Numbered from the stretch's first letter, positions 40,552 to 49,967 are shown. The stretch is DNA of 64,000 nt from Nocardia kruczakiae NBRC 101016 (GCF_001612965.1 NZ_BDBL01000048.1:1-64000), one strand, 5' to 3'. The notes: generated by a model not told the origin, from the sequence alone. Made by a program: numbers and translations.

Positions 40552-41130
40552 TCAGAAACGGCGAGCGCCGGTGACCGGCATCTGCCCGATCGCCGATCGG
40601 ATGACACCCTCCCCGCTCGTCGCGGCGTGCACGACCGTGCCGTCACCCGCGTAGAGGGCGGAATGACCGCCGCCGTAGAACGACACCAGATCGCCGGGCT
40701 GCAGCGTATCCAGGTCGACCGGTGTACCGGCGGACAACTGGTCGTAGCTGGTGCGCGGCAGGTCTACCCCAACCTGCCGGTACGCCCACTGGACCAGGCC
40801 CGAGCAGTCGAAGGCGTCGGGTCCGGCGGCACCCGAGATGTAGGCCGAGCCGATCTTGGACTCGGCGGCCTCGAGTGCCCGCTCACCGACCGATTTCATG
40901 GACTCCGGCGGGGCCGGAGTGATTTCCGGGAAGAGCCCGGGAATTGTGAACTGCGGTGGTAGCGAAATTCCCGGTACGACCGGGGCGGGGAATGGCGAGT
41001 CGGCGTGTGCCGGGCCGGCGGTCGCGACCATCGTGCCCGCCGCGCCGAGCGCAACGACCAGCGATGCCGCGCTCGACCAGGCCTTACGACGCAAACGGCG
41101 GGTACATCGACCCGCCTCGGTTCCTGCCAT
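40552..41130 (-). CDS. Secreted NlpC/P60-family peptidoglycan endopeptidase (C40)
   Basis: A 192-residue protein with a signal peptide (basic start, hydrophobic VVALGAAGTMVATAGPAHA), a Pro-rich linker and an NlpC/P60 domain at the C-terminus. Catalytic Cys in DAFDCSGLVQWAYRQVG, His in GGGHSALYAGDGTVVHAAT. It resembles mycobacterial RipB/RipD-type single-domain enzymes that cut the D-Glu-mDAP bond. In this group such genes can be preceded by a c-di-AMP riboswitch; the upstream region here does not convincingly match it. Confidence 0.9.
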   Translation of the reverse strand: MAGTEAGRCTRRLRRKAWSSAASLVVALGAAGTMVATAGPAHADSPFPAPVVPGISLPPQFTIPGLFPEITPAPPESMKSVGERALEAAESKIGSAYISGAAGPDAFDCSGLVQWAYRQVGVDLPRTSYDQLSAGTPVDLDTLQPGDLVSFYGGGHSALYAGDGTVVHAATSGEGVIRSAIGQMPVTGARRF

Positions 41131-41319
41131 GATGCGTTCCTCCGAGTCTCGTAGCGAGAGCAGATTTCCGAAACACCACGGTGATCAGTCGATCGTTGGA
41201 TCCGGGGAGCCATGATTCGCCACGGTCGGAGCGAAAACAAATACGAACACACCAATTCGAATAACGAAACGATAAATTCGCGAAATACCTCAGATATCGG
41301 CGGTATATCGATACAATCC

Positions 41320-42756
41320 CTACGGTCGTCCGGCGGGTGTTTCGGACGCATCCGGGCCGGTCGCCAGCAGGGAATGGCGACGGCTGTAGCTCAGGTAGAC
41401 GATCGCGCCGACGGCGAACCAGACGGCGAAGCGCAACCACGTCACCGGCTGCAGGTAGGTGATCAGCCAGATCGAGAAGCCGATCCCGAGCAGGGGCACC
41501 ACCGGCATCAACGGCGTGCGGAAACTCCGCGGCAGGTCCGGACGGCGATAGCGCAGCACGATCACCGCCGCACAGACCACGATGAACGCCAGCAGGATGC
41601 CGATATTGGTCAGCTCGGCGGCCTGTCCGATCGGCAGCAGCCCCGCGATCACCGCCGACGCGATACCGACGATCCAGGTGATCCGGGTGGGCACCTGGCG
41701 CACCGGGTGAGTTCTGGCGAACCACCGGGGCAGCAGGCCGTCCCGGCTCATCGAGTACCAGACGCGGGTGACGCCGAGCATGAAGGTGAACAGCACCGTC
41801 ATGATGCCGACGATCGCGCCCGCCGCGATCAGACTGCCCAGACCGGGCAGGCCAACCGATTCGAACGCGGTGGACAGCCCGCTCTCCGGATCGATGTCGG
41901 TGTAGTGCTGCATGCCGGTGAGGACCAGGCAGACCAGCACATAGAGCACCATCGACACCGCCAGCGACAGCAGGATCGCCTTGGGCAGATGGCGTTTCGC
42001 GTCCACCGACTCCTCCGCCGCGGTCGACATGGCGTCGTAGCCGAAGACCGCGAAGAAGACGGTCGCCGCCCCGGTGACCGCGCCGGACATACCGAACGGG
42101 AAGTACGGGTGGTAGTTGGCGGAGTCGATGTGGAAGAACCCGACCGCGATCACCACCACGACGACCACGATCTTCAGGCCCACCACGAAGGTTTCGAATC
42201 GCGCCGCGGCCCGGATACCCAGGTTCAGCAGGGCCGCGATGAGCAGGCACAGCAGCGCGGCGAACAGATCCACCACATGGCCGTGGCCGGTTCCCGGTGC
42301 GCCCAGCATCCATTCGGGGAGCCCGATATCGAACTGCCCCAGCAGAAATTGGATGTAGCCGGAGATGCCGATCGCCACCACCGACACGATCGCGGTGTAT
42401 TCCAGCAGCAGATCCCAGCCGATGAACCAGCCCACCGGCTCGCCGAGGACCGCGTAGCCGTAGGTATAGGCCGAACCCGCGCGCGGGATGAGCCCGGCGA
42501 ATTCGGCGTAGGAGAGCGCTGCGGCGGCGCTGGCGATCCCGGCGATCAGAAAGGAGACGAGCACAGCCGGGCCGGCGGTCTGATTCGCGACCGCACCGGC
42601 CAGGGTGAAGATGCCGGCGCCGATGATCCCGCCCACCCCGATGGCGGTGAGCTGCCACAGGCCCAGTGTGCGATGCAGGGTGGTGGCGGATTCGTCCTGG
42701 ATCTGGTCGATCGGCTTGCGCCGGAAGAACTCTCGCAGAGCGGGACCGGTTCGCAT
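41320..42756 (-). CDS. APC-family amino acid permease (cationic amino acid transporter-like)
   Basis: A 478-residue protein with about 12 membrane helices. The first helix carries TAIGVGGIIGAGIFTLAG, the substrate-binding glycine motif of the APC superfamily, and the layout follows the CAT/YfnA subgroup. ATG 42756 follows AAGGAG. Substrate cannot be set from sequence; cationic or branched amino acids are usual. Divergent from the P450-TetR pair across 147 bases. Confidence 0.92.
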   Translation of the reverse strand: MRTGPALREFFRRKPIDQIQDESATTLHRTLGLWQLTAIGVGGIIGAGIFTLAGAVANQTAGPAVLVSFLIAGIASAAAALSYAEFAGLIPRAGSAYTYGYAVLGEPVGWFIGWDLLLEYTAIVSVVAIGISGYIQFLLGQFDIGLPEWMLGAPGTGHGHVVDLFAALLCLLIAALLNLGIRAAARFETFVVGLKIVVVVVVIAVGFFHIDSANYHPYFPFGMSGAVTGAATVFFAVFGYDAMSTAAEESVDAKRHLPKAILLSLAVSMVLYVLVCLVLTGMQHYTDIDPESGLSTAFESVGLPGLGSLIAAGAIVGIMTVLFTFMLGVTRVWYSMSRDGLLPRWFARTHPVRQVPTRITWIVGIASAVIAGLLPIGQAAELTNIGILLAFIVVCAAVIVLRYRRPDLPRSFRTPLMPVVPLLGIGFSIWLITYLQPVTWLRFAVWFAVGAIVYLSYSRRHSLLATGPDASETPAGRP

Positions 42757-42856
42757 GGGCGCTCCTTGTCCGAGGGCGGCGCTGGTGAGCCCACAGTACC
42801 GATCTCACCGGCCGGTCGCCCGGTATCGGCGGCGGCGCCCCGGCGGCGCGCGATTA

Positions 42857-42870
42857 AAGAACACGTTCTA
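42857..42870. promoter_or_regulatory. KstR-like operator upstream of the P450 gene
   Basis: AAGAACACGTTCTA differs at only one fixed position (the first) from the published KstR pattern TNNAACNNGTTNNA. KstR represses cholesterol-catabolism genes in mycobacteria and relatives. A second, weaker repeat, AGACA...TGTCT, follows at 42871-42891 and may belong to the local TetR regulator. Confidence 0.5.
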
Positions 42871-42891
42871 GACATAAGTTCAGATTTGTCT

Positions 42892-42903
42892 TACCGTCGA
42901 TAC
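42892..42903 (+). promoter_or_regulatory. -10 element suggesting a leaderless P450 transcript
   Basis: TACCGT at 42892-42897 lies six bases before the ATG, and no ribosome-binding site is present. This is the usual arrangement of leaderless mRNAs in this group. Confidence 0.5.
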
Positions 42904-44121
42904 ATGAGCAAGACGATGTCTCACGCGGCACGCTTCACCCTGCGGTCCGGCGAATCCTGGCGCGACCCCTGGCCGATGTACGCCGCGCTGCGCGAAGCCG
43001 ACCCGGTACACCACGTCGTCCCCGAGAGCCGCCCGCACGAGGACTACTACGTCCTGTCGCGCTACGCCGACATCTACGCGGCCGTGCGCGATCCCGAGAC
43101 GTTCTCCTCCGCCCAGGGCCTGACTGTCGACTACAACAACCTCAGCGAGATCGGGCTCGGCGAGAACCGGCCGTTCGTCTTCACCGATCCGCCCGACCAC
43201 ACCGTTTTCCGGCGCCGCGTGGCCAAGGGCTTCACGCCGCGGCAGGTCCAGGAGATCCGGCCCGCGGTCGAGGCGTTCGTGATCGAGCGGCTCGAGAAGC
43301 TGCGCGCGGCCGGTGGCGGTGACATCTCGGTGGAGTTGTTCAAACCGCTGCCGACCATGGTGGTGGCACATTATCTCGGTGTGCCGGAGGAGGATCGGGC
43401 ACAGTTCGACCGGTGGAGCGAGGCGATCGTGGCGGCCTCGGCGACCGGCGGCATCGAGCATGCGCAGGAAGCCGTCGGTGAGCTGACGCAATACTTCATC
43501 GCGATGATCGAGAAGCGCAAACGCGAACCGGCGGACGACACCGTCTCGCATCTGGTCGCCTCCGGGCTGGGCGCCGACGGCGACTTCGGCGAAATCCTGC
43601 AGATCATCGGCTTCGCGTTCACGATGATCACCGGCGGCAACGACACCACCACCGGAAATCTGGGCGGCGCGGTGCAATTGCTGACCAGCGCTCCCGAGCA
43701 GCGGCAGCGCCTGCTCGACGATCCGAGCCTGATTCCGGGGGCGGTCGACGAATTCCTGCGGATGACCTCGCCCGTGCAGGGCCTGGCCCGCACGACCACC
43801 CGCGATGTCGAAATCGAGGGCGTCACCATTCCCGCCGGCCGCCGGGTGCTGATGCTGTACGCGTCCGCCAATCGCGACGAACGCGAATACGGTTCGGACG
43901 CAAGCGAACTCGATGTGACGCGCAATCCCAAGAATATTCTCACCTTCGGCAACGGCAACCACCACTGCCTCGGCGCGGCCGCCGCCCGCATGCAGGCCAC
44001 CATCGCGCTGCGGGAACTGCTGGCCCGCTGCCCGGACTTCGGCGTGGACCTGGACGGCGTCCGATACACCGAGGGCAGTTACGTGCGCTGGCCGGTCAAC
44101 GTCCCCTTCGTCCCGGCATGA
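42904..44121 (+). CDS. Cytochrome P450
   Basis: A 405-residue P450 from ATG 42904. I-helix ITGGNDTTTGNLGGA with Asn-Asp before the Thr pair, K-helix DEFLR, haem loop FGNGNHHCLGAAAARMQ with the axial Cys. The proximal segment NHHCLG resembles steroid- and terpene-type bacterial P450s, and the KstR-like site upstream fits a steroid or lipid substrate, but this is inference. The stop overlaps the TetR start by four bases (ATGA), so the two are co-translated. No ribosome site; probably leaderless. Confidence 0.92.
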   Translation: MSKTMSHAARFTLRSGESWRDPWPMYAALREADPVHHVVPESRPHEDYYVLSRYADIYAAVRDPETFSSAQGLTVDYNNLSEIGLGENRPFVFTDPPDHTVFRRRVAKGFTPRQVQEIRPAVEAFVIERLEKLRAAGGGDISVELFKPLPTMVVAHYLGVPEEDRAQFDRWSEAIVAASATGGIEHAQEAVGELTQYFIAMIEKRKREPADDTVSHLVASGLGADGDFGEILQIIGFAFTMITGGNDTTTGNLGGAVQLLTSAPEQRQRLLDDPSLIPGAVDEFLRMTSPVQGLARTTTRDVEIEGVTIPAGRRVLMLYASANRDEREYGSDASELDVTRNPKNILTFGNGNHHCLGAAAARMQATIALRELLARCPDFGVDLDGVRYTEGSYVRWPVNVPFVPA

Positions 44122-44696
44122 GCGACTGGCTGGCGCATCCGCGTTCCCTGCAGGCGGCCGAGCGGATCCTGGACGCGGCGGCGAGCCTGTTCTCCGAACG
44201 AGGCGTGAACGCGACGCAGATGGGCGATATCGCCAAGGCCGCCGGCTGCTCGCGGGCGACGCTGTACCGCTATTTCGACAACCGGCAGGCGGTGCAGCTG
44301 GCGTATGTGCATCGCGAGGCGCGGCGGGTGGGCGCCCGGGTGACCGCCGAGATCGGGGCCATCACCGACCCGGGTGAACGCGCCGTCGCCGGAGTGCTGG
44401 CCAGCCTGCGCGCAGTGCGTTCGGATCCCCTGCTGATCGCGTGGTTCCGGCCCGGCGACGCCGGGGCCACGCTGCAGATCGCCCAGACCTCCGAGGTGAT
44501 CGAGGCCATCGCCCGCTCGCTGTTCGCCGCCGAAACGTCCTCGGCACCCGATGAGGCGCACGAGGATTGGACCCGGCTGGCCCGCTGGCTTACCCGCATC
44601 ATCGTCTCCCTGCTCACGGTGCCCGGCCGGGACGAGGCCGAGGAGCGCGACATGCTGGAGCGCTTCATCGCTCCCCTCGTCGCCCCGGCGAGCTGA
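44118..44696 (+). CDS. TetR-family transcriptional regulator
   Basis: A 192-residue regulator. N-terminal helix-turn-helix AAERILDAAASLFSERGVNATQMGDIAKAAGCSRATLYRYFDNRQAV (in order, residues about 13-58), C-terminal ligand domain not identified. It overlaps the P450 gene by ATGA and probably controls the P450 and the following acyl-CoA dehydrogenase. A strong hairpin follows its stop. Confidence 0.9.
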   Translation: MSDWLAHPRSLQAAERILDAAASLFSERGVNATQMGDIAKAAGCSRATLYRYFDNRQAVQLAYVHREARRVGARVTAEIGAITDPGERAVAGVLASLRAVRSDPLLIAWFRPGDAGATLQIAQTSEVIEAIARSLFAAETSSAPDEAHEDWTRLARWLTRIIVSLLTVPGRDEAEERDMLERFIAPLVAPAS

Positions 44697-44743
44697 GCAC
44701 ACCGGCCCGGCCCGGCGGCGCCGCAACGAGCCACCCCGGCGAC

Positions 44744-44781
44744 GGCAACGCCCGCGCACCCTTGCGCGCACGGGCGTTGCC
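44744..44781 (+). terminator. Stem-loop between TetR and acyl-CoA dehydrogenase genes
   Basis: GGCAACGCCCG and CGGGCGTTGCC, 11 bp with a 16-base loop. Its right arm ends one base before the AGGAGG of the next gene, so it may act as attenuator or in translational control as well as a terminator. Confidence 0.6.
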
Positions 44782-44796
44782 CAGGAGGCTTGGGAT

Positions 44797-46596
44797 ATGG
44801 ATTCGCTCATCATGTCCGCCCGCGACCTCGATTTCCTGCTCTACGAGTGGCTCGACGTCACCGGGCTGACCGAGCGCGAGCGCTATCGGGAGCACAGCCG
44901 CGAAACCTTCGATCAGGTGCTCGCGCTGAGCCGGGAACTGGCCGAGAAGTATTTCGCCCCGCACAACCGCCGGGGCGATCTGCACGAGCCGACCTTCGAC
45001 GGCGAGAAGGTGCACATCATTCCGGAGGTGGCGACCGCCCTGTCGGCCTTCGCCGAGGCCGGATTCGTGGGTGCCGCGATGGACGAGCGGGTCGGCGGTA
45101 TGCAATTGCCGCACACCGTCTTCACCGCGTGCATGGCGTGGTTCTACGCCGCCAATGTGGCGACCGCCAGCTATGCGCTGCTGACCATCGGCAATGCCAA
45201 TCTTTTGGCCGCGCATGCCGATTCGGATCAGCTCGACCGGTTCGTGCGGCCGATGCTGACCGGCCGCTACTTCGGCACGATGGCGCTGTCGGAACCGCAG
45301 GCGGGCTCCTCGCTGGCCGACATCACCACCAAAGCCGTGCCGCAGGACGACGGCACGTACCGGCTGTTCGGCCGCAAGATGTGGATCTCCGGCGGAGATC
45401 ACGACCTGTCGGAGAACATCGTGCATCTGGTCCTGGCGCGCATTCCCGGATCGGATGCCGGAACGCGCGGTATCTCGCTGTTCATCGTGCCGAAATACCT
45501 TCCCGCCGAGGACGGTTCGCTCGGTGAGCACAACGATGTGGTGCTGGCCGGGATCAACCACAAGATGGGCTGGCGCGGCACAGTGAACACGGCGCCGGTC
45601 TTCGGCGACGGCGCGTTCACCCCGGGCGGCGCGCCGGGCGCGGTCGGTTACCTGGTGGGTGAGCCGAATCGCGGACTGACCTACATGTTCCACATGATGA
45701 ACGAGGCGCGCCTCGGCGTGGGCCTGGCCGCCACCGCGCTGGGATACACCGGCTTCCTCAAGGCGCTCGACTATGCCCGCAATCGGCCGCAGGGCCGCCC
45801 GGTGACCGCGAAGGGCGGTGCGAGCGCGCAGGTCCCGATCGCACAACATCCCGACGTGCGCCGAATGTTGCTGGCGCAGAAGGCGTATGCCGAAGGCGCG
45901 CTCGGGCTGCAGTTGTACTGCGCCACGCTGATCGATCGTCAGCGCAGCGCCGTGGACGCCGCGGAGGCGCAGCGCGTCGCCCTCCTGCTGCGGGTGCTGA
46001 CCCCGATCGCCAAGAGCTGGCCGAGCCAGTGGTGCCTGGCCGCCAACGACCTCGCCATCCAGGTACACGGCGGCGCCGGCTACACCCGCGACTACGACGT
46101 CGAACAGCATTACCGCGACAACCGCCTGAATCCGATTCACGAAGGGACACACGGCATTCAGAGCCTGGACCTGCTCGGCCGGGCGGTGGTCGCGGACGGC
46201 GGCGCGGCGCTGACACTGCTGCTCGACACCATGGGGGAAACGGTCGACCGCGCTCGCGCGACCGGCGACGGCGAACTCGGTGATTTCGCCGATGCGCTGG
46301 CCGCGGCCGCGGGACGCATCGCGACCACCACCGCCACGGTGTGGCGCGACGCCGATCCGGAAGCGGCACTGGCGAATTCGTCCGCCTACCTGGAGGCGTT
46401 CGGACATGTCGTGCTGGCCTGGATCTGGCTGGAACAGGCGGTGGCCGCCGCCCGCGGATCCGAGGACTTCCACCGCGGTAAGCGGGCCGCCGCACGGTAC
46501 TTCTTCCACTGGGAATTGCCCCGCACCGCACCGCTTTTCGATCTGCTCGACGCGATGGATCGCACCACGACCGACCTCGACGACGCCTGGCTCTAG
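44797..46596 (+). CDS. Large acyl-CoA dehydrogenase (FadE5/DmdC-like, about 600 residues)
   Basis: A 599-residue flavoprotein with an N-terminal extension and a C-terminal helical domain beyond the normal 380-residue core. FAD-site segments GTMALSEPQAGSSLADITT and KMWISGGDHDLSENIVHLVLA; the catalytic Glu of this long subfamily sits in NPIHEGTHGIQSLDLLG. It oxidises acyl-CoA to trans-2-enoyl-CoA. ATG 44797 is preceded by AGGAGG. It follows a P450-TetR pair with a KstR-like operator, so a role in degrading a steroid side chain or branched acid is possible. Confidence 0.92.
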   Translation: MDSLIMSARDLDFLLYEWLDVTGLTERERYREHSRETFDQVLALSRELAEKYFAPHNRRGDLHEPTFDGEKVHIIPEVATALSAFAEAGFVGAAMDERVGGMQLPHTVFTACMAWFYAANVATASYALLTIGNANLLAAHADSDQLDRFVRPMLTGRYFGTMALSEPQAGSSLADITTKAVPQDDGTYRLFGRKMWISGGDHDLSENIVHLVLARIPGSDAGTRGISLFIVPKYLPAEDGSLGEHNDVVLAGINHKMGWRGTVNTAPVFGDGAFTPGGAPGAVGYLVGEPNRGLTYMFHMMNEARLGVGLAATALGYTGFLKALDYARNRPQGRPVTAKGGASAQVPIAQHPDVRRMLLAQKAYAEGALGLQLYCATLIDRQRSAVDAAEAQRVALLLRVLTPIAKSWPSQWCLAANDLAIQVHGGAGYTRDYDVEQHYRDNRLNPIHEGTHGIQSLDLLGRAVVADGGAALTLLLDTMGETVDRARATGDGELGDFADALAAAAGRIATTTATVWRDADPEAALANSSAYLEAFGHVVLAWIWLEQAVAAARGSEDFHRGKRAAARYFFHWELPRTAPLFDLLDAMDRTTTDLDDAWL

Positions 46597-46666
46597 CACA
46601 GCGGGCCGGACACACCCACCCCTCCTGGCGATATTCGGCCATCGAGCCGCCCACTAATCTGGCCCG

Positions 46667-47443
46667 GTGGAGACGCATTCGGTGGAGATGGGCTGGCAGC
46701 AGCTGGCGCAGCAGTGCCTCGTCGACGAGGACGAGGCGATCATCGCGCTGAACAAGCCGGCGGGTATCGCCGTGACCGGGGAACGCCACGACACCGACCT
46801 GGTCGAGTTGGCCGCGGCCGAGGGAATCACTCTCTACCCGGTGCACCGCATCGACAAGGTCACCTCCGGTCTCGTGCTGTTCGCCAAGGATCTGACCGCC
46901 CACGGCGGCCTGACCAGGCAATTCACCAAGCGTACGGCCGACAAGCGGTATCTGGTCGTCACCGCCGCCACCGATCTACCCGATACCGGCGTCATCGACC
47001 TGCCGTTGAGCGTCGGGCGCAAGAACCGCGTCCGGATCGCGGCGCCCCGCGACACCATCCGGCGCGAGGGGCAGCGGTGGACGGTCGACGAGAGCGATCT
47101 GCTGGCCGGTAAGAACTATCCGTCCCGGACCGAGTTCACCACCGTGGCGCGCACCGATCGGCACACGATCCTGCTGGCCCGGCCGATCACCGGGCGGCGG
47201 CATCAGATCCGCGTCCATCTGGCCTGGATCGGCTATCCGATCGCCGGTGATCCGCTGTTCGACAAATCGGGTGAGTACGCGCGCACGCATCTGCATTCGC
47301 TGTCGTTGCGGGTGGAGGCGCCCTGGCGCGCGGACTCCGAACTCGCGCTGACCGCCACGCCGGGTGCGGATTTCTTCTCGACGGGATCGCAACCGATCCT
47401 CGAGAATCCGGCCGACCTGCTCGAACGAATCACCACGGAATAG
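46667..47443 (+). CDS. RluA-family pseudouridine synthase
   Basis: A 258-residue enzyme. IIALNKPAGIAV near the start, then YPVHRIDKVTSGLVLFAK, where HRIDKxTSG carries the catalytic Asp, and ARPITGRRHQIRVHLAWIGYPIAGDPLF. It converts uridine to pseudouridine in rRNA or tRNA; the exact site is not readable. No S4 domain. The start is GTG at 46667; a nearby ATG at residue 8 is an alternative. Confidence 0.88.
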   Translation: METHSVEMGWQQLAQQCLVDEDEAIIALNKPAGIAVTGERHDTDLVELAAAEGITLYPVHRIDKVTSGLVLFAKDLTAHGGLTRQFTKRTADKRYLVVTAATDLPDTGVIDLPLSVGRKNRVRIAAPRDTIRREGQRWTVDESDLLAGKNYPSRTEFTTVARTDRHTILLARPITGRRHQIRVHLAWIGYPIAGDPLFDKSGEYARTHLHSLSLRVEAPWRADSELALTATPGADFFSTGSQPILENPADLLERITTE

Positions 47444-47630
47444 CCGTTCGCTATAAAAGGTGGCCTCCGTCACGCAGACGGCAGGCTGAGGACCTTCTAC
47501 TCTGGACAAGTGCCGTATCGGCACGCATGCGGCCGAAGCGATCACACCCGGGGGCCGATTCCACACGGGCTCGCACAGGTCGTTCCCGGCGACGGGCGCA
47601 ACGGTGCGATCCCACGAGAAAGCGGACGCC

Positions 47631-48410
47631 ATGATTCTGTTGGCACAGCTCAGCGATACTCACTTCGATCTGGATCCGCGCAACGCCGAACGAGTCGCCG
47701 CCGTCCTGGGCTACCTCGACCGATTACCGCGCCGGCCCGACGCCATCCTCGTCACCGGCGACCTCACCGAATCCGGCACCCTCGCCCAGTACGAGCAGGC
47801 CCGCAAATGGCTGACCACCGACATTCCGCTGTATGTGCTGCCCGGCAATCACGACGACCGCGCGAATCTGCGACAGACACTGCTCGACGGCCCCGCCGAG
47901 GACGGGCCGATCAACCAGGCCGTCGCGATCGGCGAGCTCACCGTGGCGCTGCTCGATTCCACGATCCCCGGCTCGGGCGGCGGTGAGCTGGGCGAACGAA
48001 CCTACGCATGGCTGGACCGGTTGCTGGCCGCCACGCCCGCGGACGCCTCCGTGCTGGTGGCGATGCATCACCCGCCGGTGCCGATGTATTCGACGGTGGT
48101 CGATCCGATCCGGCTCGCCGATCCGGAACGGCTGGAACACACCATCGCCGGTGACGCGCGAATTCTCGGCGTGCTCACCGGCCATATGCACGCCATGGGC
48201 ACGACGCTGTTCGGCGGGCGGCAACTGGTGGTGGCGCCCAGCGTGGCCTCGGCCATCGGCGGGGCATGGGAGGTCGAGGAGCCCGGCGACGTTCCGATCG
48301 ACTACGCGCCGGACCCGTCCGTGGTGCTGCACGCCGTCGCGGATCGGCGGCTGACCTCGATCGTTCGCACCGTGCCGATGGGCGGGCGGATCCGCGTACA
48401 ACCGCGCTGA
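47631..48410 (+). CDS. Metallophosphoesterase, Rv0805-like cyclic nucleotide phosphodiesterase
   Basis: A 259-residue calcineurin-type phosphoesterase from ATG 47631 at the start of MILLAQLSDTHFDLD. All metal-binding blocks are present in order: D-x-H (SDTH), GD (VTGDLTESG), GNHD (LPGNHDDR), H (AMHHPPVP) and GHxH (LTGHMHAMG). The layout matches M. tuberculosis Rv0805, which hydrolyses cyclic nucleotides. Single gene with its own upstream region of about 190 bases. Confidence 0.9.
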   Translation: MILLAQLSDTHFDLDPRNAERVAAVLGYLDRLPRRPDAILVTGDLTESGTLAQYEQARKWLTTDIPLYVLPGNHDDRANLRQTLLDGPAEDGPINQAVAIGELTVALLDSTIPGSGGGELGERTYAWLDRLLAATPADASVLVAMHHPPVPMYSTVVDPIRLADPERLEHTIAGDARILGVLTGHMHAMGTTLFGGRQLVVAPSVASAIGGAWEVEEPGDVPIDYAPDPSVVLHAVADRRLTSIVRTVPMGGRIRVQPR

Positions 48411-48491
48411 GCAGGGATCGCGGATCGGGGTTCGGAGCCGGCGGCACGCGCCTACAGTGGAGATACTGTTCTCGATTCGAGGAGCGCGCGC

Positions 48492-49967
48492 ATGCCCGCT
48501 ACCAAGCCGTCGGTCGTCATCGTCGGAGCCGGGTTCGGGGGGCTCGGTGTGGCAATCGAGCTGCAGCGCAACGGTTTCGACGACATCACCCTCTTGGAGC
48601 GGGCCGACGACCTCGGTGGGGTGTGGCGAGAGAACACCTATCCGGGCGCGGCCTGCGACGTGCCCTCCCCGCTGTACTCGTTCTCCTACGAACCGAAACC
48701 GGATTGGCCGCACCGCTACTCCGGTCAGACCGAAATCCTGGGCTACCTGCATGCGGTGGCGACCAAACACCGGCTGCTCGAGCGGATCCGATTCGGCGCC
48801 GACGTCACCGAGGCGAGCTTCGACGAACACACCGGGCGCTGGACGATCCGCACCGCAGACGGCGAGATCCGCTGCGCCGACGTGCTGATCTGCGCGGTCG
48901 GACAGCTGTCGCGCCCCCGGATGCCCGATATCGCGGGCATCGAGACGTTCACCGGACCGTCGTTCCATTCCGCGCAGTGGGACCACGACGTCGACCTCGC
49001 CGGGAAACGGGTCGCGGTGATCGGAACCGGCGCCAGCGCAATCCAATTCGTACCCGCCATCGCTCCCGAGGTGGCGCGGCTGACGCTGTTCCAGCGGACC
49101 GCCGCCTGGGTGGTGCGGCGCACCGATCGCGAGTATCGGCCCATCCACCACGCACTGTTCGAACACGTCCCCGGGCTGCGACTGGCTCAACGCCTGTGGG
49201 TGTGGTGCTTCCTGGAGTTCTTCGCTCTCGGCCTGGCCGCGATTCCGCCGATCCGGCGCATCGCCACCTGGCTGGGGACGCGCGCCCTTCGCCACGATGT
49301 GCCCGATCCGGACCTGCGCGCGAAGCTGACACCCGACTATCCGGTGCTGTGCAAACGGGTGCTGTTCTCCAACGAGTACTACCCGGCGCTGGTGCGGCCG
49401 AATGTGGACGTCGTCACCGAGCCCATCGCCGAGGTGGTGCCCGAGGGCGTGCGCACCGCCGACGGGACCGTCCATCCGGCCGATGTGATCGTCTACGGCA
49501 CCGGCTTCAAGGGCAGCGAATTCCTCTGGCCGATCCGGATTTTCGGGCGCGACGGCGCGGACCTGGAGAAGGTGTGGGCCGAGGGGGCCCGGGCCTATCT
49601 CGGGATGACGGTGCCGGGATTCCCGAATCTGTTCCTCATGTACGGGCCCAACACCAATCTGGGCATCGGCTCGATCATCTACATGATCGAATGTCAGGCC
49701 CGCTACATCCGGCAGGCCGTGGGCTATCTGAGCGAACATCCGGGATCCTGTCTCGAGGTGAAGCCCGAGACCGCGGCCGCCTTCGATGCGCACACCCAGC
49801 GCCGGTTGCTGCGCACGCCGTGGACCGCGTGCTCGAGCTGGTATCGCAATGCCGCCGGGCGGATCACCAACAACTGGCCCGGCACCGTCACCGCGTACCG
49901 CGTGCGCACCCGGTCGCTGAACCCGGACGACTACGTGCTGCGCGCACCGGAGCCGGTCCGCACGTGA
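48492..49967 (+). CDS. Flavin-containing Baeyer-Villiger-type monooxygenase (second copy)
   Basis: A 491-residue paralogue of the enzyme at 15070-16536. Shared blocks include IVGAGFGG, GVWRENTYPGAACDVPSPLY, FTGPSFHSAQWDHDVDL (Baeyer-Villiger-type signature), VIGTGASAIQF, YGTGFKGSEF and RITNNWPGT near the end. The same reaction type is expected, probably with a different ketone substrate. ATG 48492 with GAGGAGCG upstream. It sits 81 bases after the phosphodiesterase gene and 82 before the ECF transporter gene; no shared pathway is evident. Confidence 0.92.
   Translation: MPATKPSVVIVGAGFGGLGVAIELQRNGFDDITLLERADDLGGVWRENTYPGAACDVPSPLYSFSYEPKPDWPHRYSGQTEILGYLHAVATKHRLLERIRFGADVTEASFDEHTGRWTIRTADGEIRCADVLICAVGQLSRPRMPDIAGIETFTGPSFHSAQWDHDVDLAGKRVAVIGTGASAIQFVPAIAPEVARLTLFQRTAAWVVRRTDREYRPIHHALFEHVPGLRLAQRLWVWCFLEFFALGLAAIPPIRRIATWLGTRALRHDVPDPDLRAKLTPDYPVLCKRVLFSNEYYPALVRPNVDVVTEPIAEVVPEGVRTADGTVHPADVIVYGTGFKGSEFLWPIRIFGRDGADLEKVWAEGARAYLGMTVPGFPNLFLMYGPNTNLGIGSIIYMIECQARYIRQAVGYLSEHPGSCLEVKPETAAAFDAHTQRRLLRTPWTACSSWYRNAAGRITNNWPGTVTAYRVRTRSLNPDDYVLRAPEPVRT

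Noticed and set aside
41131-41319. Possible c-di-AMP (ydaO-type) riboswitch before the NlpC/P60 gene
   Set aside because: The position is right and GTGGCGAATCATGG is faintly similar, but the conserved GGGGGACCC core is not there. A covariance-model search would settle it.
41212-42903. Very long plus-strand open frame opposite the amino acid permease
   Set aside because: It is the upstream, in-frame extension of the P450 frame. Its translation is Arg/His/Gln/Asp-rich without domains, and the opposite strand encodes a clear 12-helix permease.
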